Origin: Candidatus Gastranaerophilales bacterium
GTDB lineage: Bacteria; Cyanobacteriota; Vampirovibrionia; Gastranaerophilales; Gastranaerophilaceae
Length of the DNA stretch: 64,000 nucleotides
Assembly (NCBI GenBank): GCA_944325635.1
Contig: CALVBD010000001.1
Span: forward strand, 682,001 to 746,000
Direction: 5' to 3'
This document shows positions 23,963-32,277 of this stretch, piece by piece. Both the position numbers and the translations under genes were made by a program. Position 1 is the first letter of the stretch. Every line of letters starts with the position of its first letter. The notes under the pieces were generated by a model that searched no databases, had not been told where the DNA came from, and worked only from the letters and a program-made list of their open reading frames with translations.

Positions 23963-24941
23963 ATTCCTTATAAATTTTTTGTTTTAGAGTATTTCGCGCG
24001 CTCTGACGTTTCTTTTCGCTTATTTTGGCAAAAGTTTTGTTATGTATTGTTTTTTTTGTATGTTCTTCTTTTTTACCTTCGTATTTGATTTTTTCCTTAT
24101 ATTCCCGCGCCTCATCTATAAATGCAAGATAGCTTTCGTAACGGGTCTCATCTATTTTATCAATATTATTCAAAACATTACAGCCATCTTCATTTATATG
24201 CAGGCAGTCAGAATATTTGCACCCGTCACGATAGATTGCAATATCGTCAAATAACAAATCCACATCCGCAGGCAGGATAAAGTCAAATTTCACATTACTG
24301 AAACCGGGTGTGTCAACTATTCTTGAATTTACATTAATATTAATAATCTCTGAATGGCGGGTTGTATGGGTTCCTCGCAGAGTTTTTTCACTCACGCTTT
24401 TGGTTCTTAAATTAAGGTTTGGATTAATTGCATTTATAAGACTTGATTTTCCGACTCCGGAATTTCCGCACAAAACGCTAGTTTTACCCTCCAGAAGCTT
24501 TTCAAAATTTTTTATTCCTTTATGTTCCGTTGCTGAGGTGTATGTTATTTTATAACCCAAATTTACATAAATATTTTTAATTTTATTTTTTAATTGCTTA
24601 TCCCACTTTAAATCTTCTTTATTAAAACAAAGAACAGCCGGAATATTGTAATACTTTGCAAGCGCGACATAACGATTTAACTGGTGCAAATCTAAATCAG
24701 GCTCTTTTAATGCCGAGACAATTATAATTTGGTCAATATTTGCAACACTCGGGCGTTTAATAAAATTTTTACGCGGAAGAATTTTTGTAATATGCCCTTT
24801 GTCAAATTCCACAAAATCCCCGACGAGAATTTTTTCTTTCTGTTTTTTTAAAACCTCTCTAATTTTGCACTCAAAAGTAACGCCATCAGATACGACGTAA
24901 TAAAAATCCGAATGAATTTTATAGATTTGACCCTGTGCCAT
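23937..24941 (-). CDS. rsgA: Ribosome small-subunit-dependent GTPase A
   Basis: A late 30S-subunit assembly GTPase. The 334 residues show an N-terminal OB fold, a circularly permuted GTPase domain (CFNKEDLKW as G4, TSATEHKG as G5, GNSGVGKSSLINAI as G1, RGTHTTRH and DTPGFSN as G3) and a C-terminal zinc finger (CKYSDCLHINEDGC). The C-terminal tail is lysine-rich. It heads a minus-strand cluster with the prenyl synthase and DUF212 genes, overlapping the former by up to 26 bp. Confidence 0.95.
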   Translation of the reverse strand: MAQGQIYKIHSDFYYVVSDGVTFECKIREVLKKQKEKILVGDFVEFDKGHITKILPRKNFIKRPSVANIDQIIIVSALKEPDLDLHQLNRYVALAKYYNIPAVLCFNKEDLKWDKQLKNKIKNIYVNLGYKITYTSATEHKGIKNFEKLLEGKTSVLCGNSGVGKSSLINAINPNLNLRTKSVSEKTLRGTHTTRHSEIININVNSRIVDTPGFSNVKFDFILPADVDLLFDDIAIYRDGCKYSDCLHINEDGCNVLNNIDKIDETRYESYLAFIDEAREYKEKIKYEGKKEEHTKKTIHNKTFAKISEKKRQSARNTLKQKIYKEYENDHEDE

Positions 24942-24969
24942 TACGAAATTATTTTAGCACAAAAAGAAA

Positions 24970-25197
24970 GTGAGTAGTGAATGGTGAATAGTGAATGGTT
25001 CAATAAAAAATGAATAGTCCCTTCACATCTCACGCTTCATCCATCACTTTTCAAAAGGCTGGATTGCTTCGGCTAAAAGCCTCGCAATGACAAAAATATA
25101 ATCCCTTCTCCAAAATGGAGAGGGAATAGAAGAAACCCCTTCAACCATTAAACATTTTGTTGAACCACTCACTACTCACCATTCACACTTCACTTTT
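24970..25197. repeat. Nested composite of three short repeat families
   Basis: Outer arms: GTGAGTAGTGAATGGTGAAT (from 24971) and its approximate complement ACTCACTACTCACCATTCAC (about 25166-25185). Inside are a GATTGC...GCAATGAC hairpin (25062-25091), a CCCTTCTCC/GGAGAGGG hairpin (25103-25124) and more heptamers. This fills the 258-bp gap between rsgA and the next gene. Confidence 0.65.
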
Positions 25198-25199
25198 AT

Positions 25200-25787
25200 T
25201 TACCCCTGCGGCATTTTGAACTTTTTGTCGTTCTTGATAAAGTCAGGCACCTGATTTTTTGCCATCTGCATTTTTGCATACTGCTCTTTTAATTTGGCTT
25301 TTTCTTCTTCATCAGCATTTTTAGCTTTATCGTTCATTTGTGTAAGAAGTTCTTTTTCAACCTCGTTGCCCTTTATGTAGACATCCATATCTTTACTCTT
25401 TTTGAATGCATTTACGTTACCTTCATAATTAATCTTCGGGGCTTTATAAAGAGTGTATAAAAGCGCAATTCCACCGATTGCCGCAGCAATAAAACTCAGT
25501 GCGGTTCCGACAACAAAGAGATCCTTTTTTGCCCCTTTCAAACCTTTGTGATTTTTATTAACATATTTGTTCGCAGCCTGCCCCAAATCTTCTATCACAA
25601 AACCGTCATCAAAGAGCTCAAACATAAGCCTAGCGCCGACACCCAGTCCGCCGACAAAGGTTGCAACCGCAAGATTAGTTTTTTCACCGCGTTTTGAAAT
25701 CGGGTTTTTAACCTGACTGCCCGGCTTCTTAGACGACCTTTCTACAGAGGTAAACGAATATGCGTTATGTACAGCACTTATCCGCAT
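25200..25787 (-). CDS. Membrane protein with MRISAV...F-T-S motif (tandem copy 2)
   Basis: 195 residues, unrecognised. The N-terminus MRISAVHNAYSFTSVERSS has the lineage motif. Hydrophobic segments lie near 38-56 (LAVATFVGGLGVGARLMF) and 92-112 (GTALSFIAAAIGGIALLYTLY), and the C-terminal third is charged and helical (AKNADEEEKAKLKEQYAKMQ). It starts 1 bp after the stop of a similar gene, indicating an operon of paralogues. Function unknown; no catalytic motif is visible. Confidence 0.65.
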   Translation of the reverse strand: MRISAVHNAYSFTSVERSSKKPGSQVKNPISKRGEKTNLAVATFVGGLGVGARLMFELFDDGFVIEDLGQAANKYVNKNHKGLKGAKKDLFVVGTALSFIAAAIGGIALLYTLYKAPKINYEGNVNAFKKSKDMDVYIKGNEVEKELLTQMNDKAKNADEEEKAKLKEQYAKMQMAKNQVPDFIKNDKKFKMPQG

Positions 25788-25788
25788 T

Positions 25789-26256
25789 TTATACCCCTTT
25801 TATCATTACCCCGTTTCCGTTGTTTGCCATCTGGACAGTTGTGTAATGGTTAATTTTCTCATCAAGAGAAACATCCTCGTCTTTTACTTCTTTATCAACC
25901 TCAGAGAGAATGTTTGATTTCAATTCTCTGTCGCGGCTGAAAACATCCATTTCTTTTTCTCTTGTAAATGCGCGGACTTTAGTATTATAAAGGTTTGCAG
26001 GAAGAGTCAGAAGTAAGCTTACAGCCCCGAGAACGCCGCCAATAATTCCAGCTTTGCCCATTCGCATTTTAGCTGATTGCGGGATAAGAAATGAAGCTAT
26101 ACCGAATGCGGTACCGCCGACTAAAACACTTGTTCCTACAGATTGTAAAACAGTTAAACCTTTTTCGGTATTGCGGTTAATCGGATTTTCATAATTCCCG
26201 TTACCTGATGTGAAACACGGTTTAGGACAACGATTGCTTACTGCTGAAATTCTCAT
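25789..26256 (-). CDS. Membrane protein with MRISAV...F-T-S motif (tandem copy 1)
   Basis: 155 residues from ATG 26256, which has AAGGAG 9 nt upstream (an ATG three codons earlier is less well placed). It begins MRISAVSNRCPKPCFTSGNG, nearly the same leader pattern as the next gene. Two hydrophobic segments (VGTSVLVGGTAFGIASFLI and AGIIGGVLGAVSLLLTLPA) are followed by FTREKEMDVFSRDRELKSNI, comparable to FKKSKDMDVYIKGNEVEKEL in the neighbour. Clearly a paralogue; function unknown. It is divergent from efp. Confidence 0.65.
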   Translation of the reverse strand: MRISAVSNRCPKPCFTSGNGNYENPINRNTEKGLTVLQSVGTSVLVGGTAFGIASFLIPQSAKMRMGKAGIIGGVLGAVSLLLTLPANLYNTKVRAFTREKEMDVFSRDRELKSNILSEVDKEVKDEDVSLDEKINHYTTVQMANNGNGVMIKGV

Positions 26257-26419
26257 AATACACACTCCTTATGTTTACATTTTTATAATACACCGTCAAA
26301 AAACTTTTTGCTACTTTGTTAATAATAATAATCCGAATTGTAACAAATATTTGAAGTTTTAATTGTTTATGGTAATATCAATATACAAAGTATGATTATT
26401 ATTTTATAAGGGGAAAAAT

Positions 26420-26977
26420 ATGATTTCAGTAAACGATTTAAAAACAGGCTTAACGCTTCAATTAGACAACGGATTGTGGTCTGTTGTTGAATTCCTGCAC
26501 GTTAAACCGGGCAAAGGCGCAGCGTTTGTAAGATCAAAACTTAAAAACGTTGAAACCGGTCAGGTTGTTGAAAAAACCTTCCGCGCAGGCGAAAAAGTTG
26601 CAAAAGCTATGCTCGATAGACGTGAAATGCAATACCTTTACAAAGAAGGCAGCGAATACGTTATGATGGATAACGAAACTTATGAACAATTACAAATTCC
26701 GGAAGCTAATATCGGCGACGGCATTAAATACTTAAAAGAAAATATGGTTGTTCAGGTTCTTATGCACGATAACAGAATTATCGGTGTTGATATTCCGTCA
26801 CACGTTGAATTGGAAGTTGTTGATACTCCGCCTGCAGAAAAAGGAAACACTGCTCAAGGCGGTACAAAACCTGCTAAACTGGAAACAGGCGCTGTTGTTA
26901 ACGTTCCGTTCTTTGTTCAAAACGGTGACGTCATCCGCGTTGATACAAGATCTAACGAATACCTCGACAGAGTATAA
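26420..26977 (+). CDS. efp: Translation elongation factor P
   Basis: Relieves ribosome stalling at polyproline. 185 residues, full length, with the KOW-like N-terminal domain ([19 protein letters not shown]), the tip loop [13 protein letters not shown] with the Lys that is modified in many bacteria, and the C-terminal OB domains ending [18 protein letters not shown]-like ([16 protein letters not shown]). A ribosome-binding site (AAGGGG) precedes the ATG. It is followed by accB and accC, with heptamer repeats in both gaps. No EF-P modifying enzyme is visible here. Confidence 0.97.
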   Translation: MISVNDLKTGLTLQLDNGLWSVVEFLHVKPGKGAAFVRSKLKNVETGQVVEKTFRAGEKVAKAMLDRREMQYLYKEGSEYVMMDNETYEQLQIPEANIGDGIKYLKENMVVQVLMHDNRIIGVDIPSHVELEVVDTPPAEKGNTAQGGTKPAKLETGAVVNVPFFVQNGDVIRVDTRSNEYLDRV

Positions 26978-26988
26978 TTAAATAATTA

Positions 26989-27034
26989 AGTGAAGGGTGA
27001 GGAGTGAAGTGTAAACAACTCTTTTACCCTTCTC
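26989..27034. repeat. GTGAAG heptamer repeat between efp and accB
   Basis: Runs AAGTGAAGGGTGAGGAGTGA then TTTACCCTTCTCA, an imperfect inverted arrangement of 7-nt units (GTGAAGG/AGTGAAG). Confidence 0.6.
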
Positions 27035-27053
27035 ATAAAAAGAAAGGCACAAT

Positions 27054-27497
27054 ATGAAATTTGATATAGAATACGTTGAAAAATTAGCCAAAGTTTTAGC
27101 CGAAAACGAATTAACGGAAATTTCATTAGAAGATGGCGAACAGGCTATTACTTTAAGAAAAGAAGTTGTTGTTGCACCCGCTGCAATTGCACCTGCAGCA
27201 GTTCCTCAAGCTGCACAGGCTCCGGCAGCTCCGGCACCTTCTGCTTCTGAACCTGCAAAAAAAGGGACTCCTATTACATCTCCTATGGTGGGAACTTTCT
27301 ACAGCGCACCTTCCCCTGATGCAAAACCTTTTGTTGAAGTAGGTCAGACAATTGCTCAGGGCGATGTAGTTTGTATTGTGGAAGCTATGAAATTAATGAA
27401 CGAAATCGAAGCTGAAATTTCAGGTAAAATCGTTGAAATTTGTGTTAAAGACGGTCAGCCTGTAGAATTCGGTCAGGTTTTAATGTACGTTGAATAA
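27054..27497 (+). CDS. accB: Biotin carboxyl carrier protein of acetyl-CoA carboxylase
   Basis: Carries biotin between the carboxylase and carboxyltransferase halves of acetyl-CoA carboxylase. 147 residues: an N-terminal domain, an alanine/proline-rich linker (about 42-78), and a C-terminal biotinyl domain with the biotinylation motif [13 protein letters not shown] (Lys about 113). It sits between efp and accC. The accA and accD genes are not in the window. Confidence 0.96.
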   Translation: MKFDIEYVEKLAKVLAENELTEISLEDGEQAITLRKEVVVAPAAIAPAAVPQAAQAPAAPAPSASEPAKKGTPITSPMVGTFYSAPSPDAKPFVEVGQTIAQGDVVCIVEAMKLMNEIEAEISGKIVEICVKDGQPVEFGQVLMYVE

Positions 27498-27498
27498 A

Positions 27499-27565
27499 GT
27501 GAGAAGTGAAGGGTGATGAGTGAGTAGAGTCGCTTCACACTTCACGCTTCACACTTCACCTTTTC
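27499..27565. repeat. Heptamer repeat hairpin between accB and accC
   Basis: Left side GTGAGAAGTGAAGGGTGATG; right side CTTCACACTTCACGCTTCAC then ACTTCACC. The 7-nt unit (TTCACAC/TTCACGC) repeats four times in the right arm, and the arms are inverted relative to each other. Confidence 0.7.
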
Positions 27566-27602
27566 GTAAGAAGTATGAATTTGTTTGAAAAGGGATAGAA
27601 AA

Positions 27603-28958
27603 ATGTTTAAAAAAGTATTAATAGCAAACCGCGGCGAAATTGCGGTAAGAATTATAAGAGCTTGCAGAGAAATAGGAATTCCGACAGTTGCGATTTATTC
27701 GCAGGCTGATGCGAATTCGCTGCACGTAAGACTGGCGACCGAGGCATACTGTATAGGGCCTGCTCAGAGTGCAAAAAGCTATTTGAGTATTCCTGCAATA
27801 ATTTCTGCAGCTCTTGTGTCAGGCGCTGACGCCATCCATCCGGGTTACGGGTTTATGTCTGAAAGAGCCGATTTTGCTGAAATCTGCGAAAAACACGGGA
27901 TTAAATTCATAGGTCCTACCGCGGAAGCTATGAGAAAAATGGGGGATAAAGCAACCGCCCGTAAAACAATGATTGAAAATAATGTTCCGGTAACCCCGGG
28001 GACAGGAATTTTAAAAACTCCTGAGGAAGTTAAGGAATTTGCAAAAAAAGCAGGCTATCCGATTATCTTGAAAGCAACGGCAGGCGGCGGCGGAAAAGGT
28101 ATGAGAATAGTGCGCTCCGACGATGAAGTCGAAACAAATATGAGTCTCTGCCAGTCAGAAGCCCAGAATTTCTTTGGAAATCCTGATGTTTATGCAGAAA
28201 AATATCTTGAAAATCCTCGTCATATTGAGGTTCAAATTCTCGGCGACCAGTATGGAAACGTTGTTCACTTAGGAGAAAGAGATTGTTCAATTCAAAGACG
28301 CCACCAGAAATTGCTGGAAGAAGCTCCATCTCCTGCAATTGATGAAGCAACCCGTAAAGAAATGGGGGCAGCTGCTGTTCGTGCTGCAAAAGCCATTAAT
28401 TATGAAGGTGCCGGAACTTGCGAATTCCTTCTTGACCATGACGGAAAATGGTATTTCATGGAAATGAATACACGTATTCAGGTTGAACACTGTGTTACGG
28501 AAATGATTTCCAACGTGGATCTGGTAAGAGAACAAATCATGGTTGCAGCAGGCGAAAAACTGGATTTCACTCAGGATGAAATAGTTCTAAGAGGACACGC
28601 TATCGAGTGCCGTATAAATGCAGAAAATCCTGCAAAAGACTTTATGCCTAATCCGGGTCAGATTACGGGCTACGTAACCCCGGGCGGTTTTGGCGTAAGG
28701 GTTGATTCTCATGTTTATCAGGATTATTCAATCCCGCCTTATTACGACTCTATGATAGGCAAACTCATCTGCTGGGGCAGAACGCGTAATGAAGCAAGAC
28801 GCCGTATGTACCGTGCTTTAAAAGAATACGTTATTACAGGGATAGAAACAACAATACCGTTCCATCAATCCATTATTGAGGACCCTGTGTTCATCAGCGG
28901 AAACTTCAATACAGGGTTTATAGAAGATTTCTACAAACGAACGGAAAAGAATTCATAA
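27603..28958 (+). CDS. accC: Biotin carboxylase subunit of acetyl-CoA carboxylase
   Basis: ATP-dependent carboxylation of the biotin on AccB. About 451 residues with an ATP-grasp fold: N-terminal [18 protein letters not shown], the glycine-rich loop [33 protein letters not shown] and the catalytic stretch [16 protein letters not shown]. The family N-terminus ([12 protein letters not shown]) and GGGAT upstream favour ATG 27603 over the ATG six codons earlier. It ends at a clear terminator, closing the efp-accB-accC unit. Confidence 0.97.
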   Translation: MFKKVLIANRGEIAVRIIRACREIGIPTVAIYSQADANSLHVRLATEAYCIGPAQSAKSYLSIPAIISAALVSGADAIHPGYGFMSERADFAEICEKHGIKFIGPTAEAMRKMGDKATARKTMIENNVPVTPGTGILKTPEEVKEFAKKAGYPIILKATAGGGGKGMRIVRSDDEVETNMSLCQSEAQNFFGNPDVYAEKYLENPRHIEVQILGDQYGNVVHLGERDCSIQRRHQKLLEEAPSPAIDEATRKEMGAAAVRAAKAINYEGAGTCEFLLDHDGKWYFMEMNTRIQVEHCVTEMISNVDLVREQIMVAAGEKLDFTQDEIVLRGHAIECRINAENPAKDFMPNPGQITGYVTPGGFGVRVDSHVYQDYSIPPYYDSMIGKLICWGRTRNEARRRMYRALKEYVITGIETTIPFHQSIIEDPVFISGNFNTGFIEDFYKRTEKNS

Positions 28959-28963
28959 ACATC

Positions 28964-28990
28964 AAAGCCTGAATAAAATTCAGGCTTTTT
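28964..28990 (+). terminator. Terminator after accC
   Basis: AAAGCCTGAAT (28964-28974) pairs with ATTCAGGCTTT (28978-28988) with a 3-nt loop and a T-run. Confidence 0.9.
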
Positions 28991-29013
28991 TAATTTTTTA
29001 ACCATACGGCTAG

Positions 29014-29043
29014 TTGCATTTAAGTCATTTTACAAATTATAAT
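29014..29043 (+). promoter_or_regulatory. Promoter for the HTH regulator at 29116
   Basis: TTGCAT (29014-29019) and TATAAT (29038-29043), 18 bp apart. The predicted 5' leader of about 65 nt contains two GTCGA repeats (GTCGATATTG and GTCGACGTC). Confidence 0.5.
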
Positions 29044-29115
29044 AAGTACAGAAAATAGTCGATATTGTGACATCTGGCGGTCGACGTCTATCAACGGTTC
29101 GCATATATTTTGGGT

Positions 29116-29325
29116 ATGTCAGATTTACTAAGACAATTTTCACACAAGATTAAACGTATAAGAAGTCAGAGAGGCTTGACCCAGGAAGGCTTGGCATTAG
29201 CTTGCAGCCTCGATAGGACTTACATAGGCCGTCTTGAGAGAATGGAACGCTCTCCGAGTTTGGGTACCCTAAAAAAACTCGCTGACGGACTAGGCATGTC
29301 TTTATCAGAACTTTTGGATTTTTAG
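29116..29325 (+). CDS. Xre-family regulator, similar to restriction-modification controller proteins
   Basis: About 69 residues, almost all one helix-turn-helix domain: GLTQEGLALACSLDRTYIGR followed by LERMERSPSLGTLKKLADGL. The DRTYIGRLER...PSL..L pattern is typical of C proteins of restriction-modification systems, although no methylase or endonuclease gene is nearby. ATG 29116 is preferred over a TTG two codons earlier; the ribosome-binding site is weak. It is convergent with a second Xre gene, the two ends 3 bp apart. Target unknown. Confidence 0.8.
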   Translation: MSDLLRQFSHKIKRIRSQRGLTQEGLALACSLDRTYIGRLERMERSPSLGTLKKLADGLGMSLSELLDF

Positions 29326-29328
29326 ATT

Positions 29329-29565
29329 TTATTGATACTTAAACAATTCATAGACTTCAACCTGCAAGGCTTTTGCAAGCCTTTTTGCAGTTGAAATCGT
29401 AGTATCGGTAATGCCCCTTTCTATTGCACTCATATAACTTGGAGAAATATTTGCACTGAACGCAAGTTCTTCCTGCGTAATTTCTTTTTCGGTTCTTAAA
29501 TCTTTAATCTTTTTCCCGAATTTTCTTGCAAATACAATATCAAATCTGAATGTTTTTTTACCCAT
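29329..29565 (-). CDS. Xre-family transcriptional regulator
   Basis: About 78 residues from ATG 29565 (MGKKTFRFDIVFARKFGKKI). The helix-turn-helix is clear: ITQEELAFSANISPSYMSAI with ERGITDTTISTAKRLAKAL. An in-frame extension to 29610 (hydrophobic, MYSLYFTKIYF) is unlikely to be translated. It is divergent from the prepilin at 29682, so that gene's promoter region is a natural candidate target (inference). Confidence 0.8.
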   Translation of the reverse strand: MGKKTFRFDIVFARKFGKKIKDLRTEKEITQEELAFSANISPSYMSAIERGITDTTISTAKRLAKALQVEVYELFKYQ

Positions 29566-29681
29566 AACAAATAGTGTAAAGTAAATTTTTGTAAAATATA
29601 AACTATACAATAGTATAACTAGTACAAAATACGTGTATAATCATGATTACAAGATAAATACAACTATGGGATAGTTATAAA

Positions 29682-30371
29682 ATGAGAAAGAAAGCATTTA
29701 CACTTGCAGAAGTTTTAATTACGCTCGGCATCATAGGGGTTGTTGCCGCCATGACCCTGCCGGTTGTTATAAATAATTCACGTGCAAAAGAACTTGAAAC
29801 TCAGTTAAAAACCTCTTATTCTATTTTACAGCAAGCTCTTCAGATGATGCAGGCAGATACAGGTATGATTGCTAATCAGACGAATTATCCCGGACAAACT
29901 TTTGGAAATGCTTTTATAAAATATTTTAAACAAACAGTAAAATGTTCCGAAGATAACTGTTTAGTTTCTGATATGGAGGATGGGACAGTTAAATCAACAT
30001 TTAAGAATTACAAAAATTATAACAGGACTGCAAACCTCACAAGAGGTGGTAATATGATTTACGATGAGGGTAAATATATTTTAACCAATAATATGCTGCT
30101 TTTGATAGAATGCAACACGCCGAATTGGGGTATAATATTAACAGTTGACATAAACGGACCGAATAAAAGACCAAATGTTTACGGTCAAGATTTATTCAGC
30201 TTTAATATAGAAGAAAAAACTGGGAAATTGCTGCCTATGGGTGTAGAAGGAACGCACTATAACGATTTAAATAAATATTGCTCAAAAACTTCAACTGACG
30301 GATTGAACGGGGTGGCATGCACCTATAAGGCTTTTACAGAAAAGGACTTCTTTAAAAATCTTCCGAAATAA
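29682..30371 (+). CDS. Prepilin-like protein
   Basis: 229 residues. MRKKAFTLAEVLITLGIIG is the prepilin signal, with Ala at -1. The C-terminal part has VDINGPNKRPNVYGQDLFSF and a Cys pair (KYCSKTS, VACTYK). Another Cys pair (KCSEDNC) lies mid-protein. A TATAAT lies about 50 bp upstream. It is followed after 26 bp by a MATE transporter, which has its own TATAAT. The two small Xre regulators lie just upstream. Confidence 0.85.
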   Translation: MRKKAFTLAEVLITLGIIGVVAAMTLPVVINNSRAKELETQLKTSYSILQQALQMMQADTGMIANQTNYPGQTFGNAFIKYFKQTVKCSEDNCLVSDMEDGTVKSTFKNYKNYNRTANLTRGGNMIYDEGKYILTNNMLLLIECNTPNWGIILTVDINGPNKRPNVYGQDLFSFNIEEKTGKLLPMGVEGTHYNDLNKYCSKTSTDGLNGVACTYKAFTEKDFFKNLPK

Positions 30372-30397
30372 ATCTTTTGTAATATAATAGAAAGGTA

Positions 30398-31717
30398 ATG
30401 GAAAAGACAATTAAATATTATGCAAAAGAACTTTTAAACATTGCCCTGCCTATTATTATGGGAAACCTCGGTTTTATCCTCATCGGAGCCGGGGATGTTT
30501 TGATTGCAGGCAGACATTCTACTGATACGCTTGCTGCCATCAGTATTGCAACAGCCATTACAAATTGTATTATGACATTCGGGATAGGTTTAATCGCAAG
30601 TGTTTCTCCTATTCTTTCCAACATCCGCGGGGAGAAAAAGTCTGCTAAAAAATACTTTTTCCCGACAATTAGATTTTCCATGATTTTGGCTTTGATAACA
30701 ATGTTTTGTGTTCTCGCAGCAATTCCCGCAATTGATTACATGCATTTTGAAGAAAAGCTTGTACCTGACATAAAAGAATATATGCTTATTACGGCATTTT
30801 CAACTTTCGGGGCATACCTCCATGCCTCTTTGAAGGAATTTTTGCAGGCATTTGAGATTGTATTTATACCGAATTTGGTGACTGTAATCTGTGTATTTTT
30901 GAATGTGATTTTAAATATCATGCTTGTGTTCGGCTTCGGTCCAATACCATCCCTGGGCGCAATAGGACTGGCTATTGCAAGCTTCATTGTAAGATATTTT
31001 ATGGGATTTGCGCTGTTGTTTTATTGTCTGGGGTTAATGCGTTTCAGAAATTACCATGACAAACGTTACTACAAAAACCTTATGACGATAGGCTTACCGA
31101 TATCTCTTGCTATTCTTGTTGAATTTATTGCATTTAACAGTATTGCAATACTTATGGGAAGGGTGTCAGGAGTTTATGCCGCGGCACAGAACCTTATTTG
31201 TACCCTTACGACAATATCATTTATGGTTCCTTTGGCAGTCTCTAATGCCATTGCGGTAAAAGTCGGATTTGCCAACGGCGCTAAAAATTTCAATGAATTA
31301 AAAAATTACGCATTTATAGGCATGTTTATGTGTGTCGGGTTTATGCTGTGCAGTGCAGTAATCTTCTGTTCGTTCCCACATTTTCTTGTCAGCCTGTTCA
31401 GTAAAGATTTAACCCTCATTAAAATTTGTGTGCCTGTATTATATGTAGTTTCCATATTCCAGATTTTTGACGGGCTGCAGGTTGCACTTGCAGGAATTTA
31501 CAAAGGCATAAAAAAGACAAAAATCGTTTTAATCGCAAACTTTATCGGATACTGGCTGATTTCAATTCCGCTCGGGTATATGTTAGCGCTAAAACACGGA
31601 TTTATGCTAAAAGGTTTCTGGTACGGACTTCTTTTTGCGGCAATCGTACTTTGCGCACAGATGCTTTTAATGCTTTTCAGATACTTAAAAAAACTGAGAC
31701 TTAAATTTGCCGAATAG
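30398..31717 (+). CDS. MATE family efflux transporter
   Basis: 439 residues, about 12 hydrophobic helices in two halves, beginning LLNIALPIIMGNLGFILIGAG with the MATE-typical D-[VT]-[LM]-x-[AG] (AGDVLIAGRHSTDTLAAIS). Members export cationic drugs or metabolites in exchange for Na+ or H+. TATAAT (30383-30388) lies only 9 nt before the ATG, suggesting a nearly leaderless mRNA, although AAAGG could serve as a close ribosome-binding site on a longer transcript from the prepilin gene. Substrate not predictable. Confidence 0.92.
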   Translation: MEKTIKYYAKELLNIALPIIMGNLGFILIGAGDVLIAGRHSTDTLAAISIATAITNCIMTFGIGLIASVSPILSNIRGEKKSAKKYFFPTIRFSMILALITMFCVLAAIPAIDYMHFEEKLVPDIKEYMLITAFSTFGAYLHASLKEFLQAFEIVFIPNLVTVICVFLNVILNIMLVFGFGPIPSLGAIGLAIASFIVRYFMGFALLFYCLGLMRFRNYHDKRYYKNLMTIGLPISLAILVEFIAFNSIAILMGRVSGVYAAAQNLICTLTTISFMVPLAVSNAIAVKVGFANGAKNFNELKNYAFIGMFMCVGFMLCSAVIFCSFPHFLVSLFSKDLTLIKICVPVLYVVSIFQIFDGLQVALAGIYKGIKKTKIVLIANFIGYWLISIPLGYMLALKHGFMLKGFWYGLLFAAIVLCAQMLLMLFRYLKKLRLKFAE

Positions 31718-31778
31718 GAAAAGAATAGCTTTTTTACTTAATTTATGATACACTTGGTGTATATGGAGGAAAAACGAC

Positions 31779-32252
31779 ATGCACTCAGAACAAAGAACAT
31801 TTATTGCCGTTAAACCTGATGGCGTTACAAGAGGATTAGTTGGTGAAATTATTTCACGTTTTGAAAAAAAAGGGTTTAAGTTAATCGCAATAAAAATGCT
31901 GGATGTAACTACCGAACAGGCTGAACAACACTATGCCGAACATAAAGGCAAGCCGTTCTTCCCTAGATTAATTGAATACATTCAGAGCGGTCCTATTGTA
32001 GCTATGGTATGGAAAGGTTATGACGTAATTGCAGGTGCAAGACAGCTTATGGGTTCAACAAACCCGCTTGACGCTCAGGTAGGTACAATCAGAGCAGACC
32101 TGGCACTTGTAAAAGAATACAACGTTGTCCACGGTTCAGACTGCGTTGAAAGCGCGGAAAGAGAAATCAGCATTTACTTCAAACCTGAAGAACTTTGCGA
32201 CGATTATGAAAATATGGCTGAAAAAGTCATTGAAAAGCTGGATGAAGAATAA
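31779..32252 (+). CDS. ndk: Nucleoside diphosphate kinase
   Basis: Balances nucleoside triphosphates by transferring the gamma phosphate through a phospho-histidine. 157 residues, slightly longer than the usual 140-150. [18 protein letters not shown] begins the fold; the active site [16 protein letters not shown] contains the catalytic His, and [18 protein letters not shown] is typical. A strong GGAGG lies 12-16 nt before the ATG. It is followed by tgt after 25 bp. Confidence 0.97.
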   Translation: MHSEQRTFIAVKPDGVTRGLVGEIISRFEKKGFKLIAIKMLDVTTEQAEQHYAEHKGKPFFPRLIEYIQSGPIVAMVWKGYDVIAGARQLMGSTNPLDAQVGTIRADLALVKEYNVVHGSDCVESAEREISIYFKPEELCDDYENMAEKVIEKLDEE

Positions 32253-32277
32253 AAATTAAAAGCAGGATGTGTGAAAA

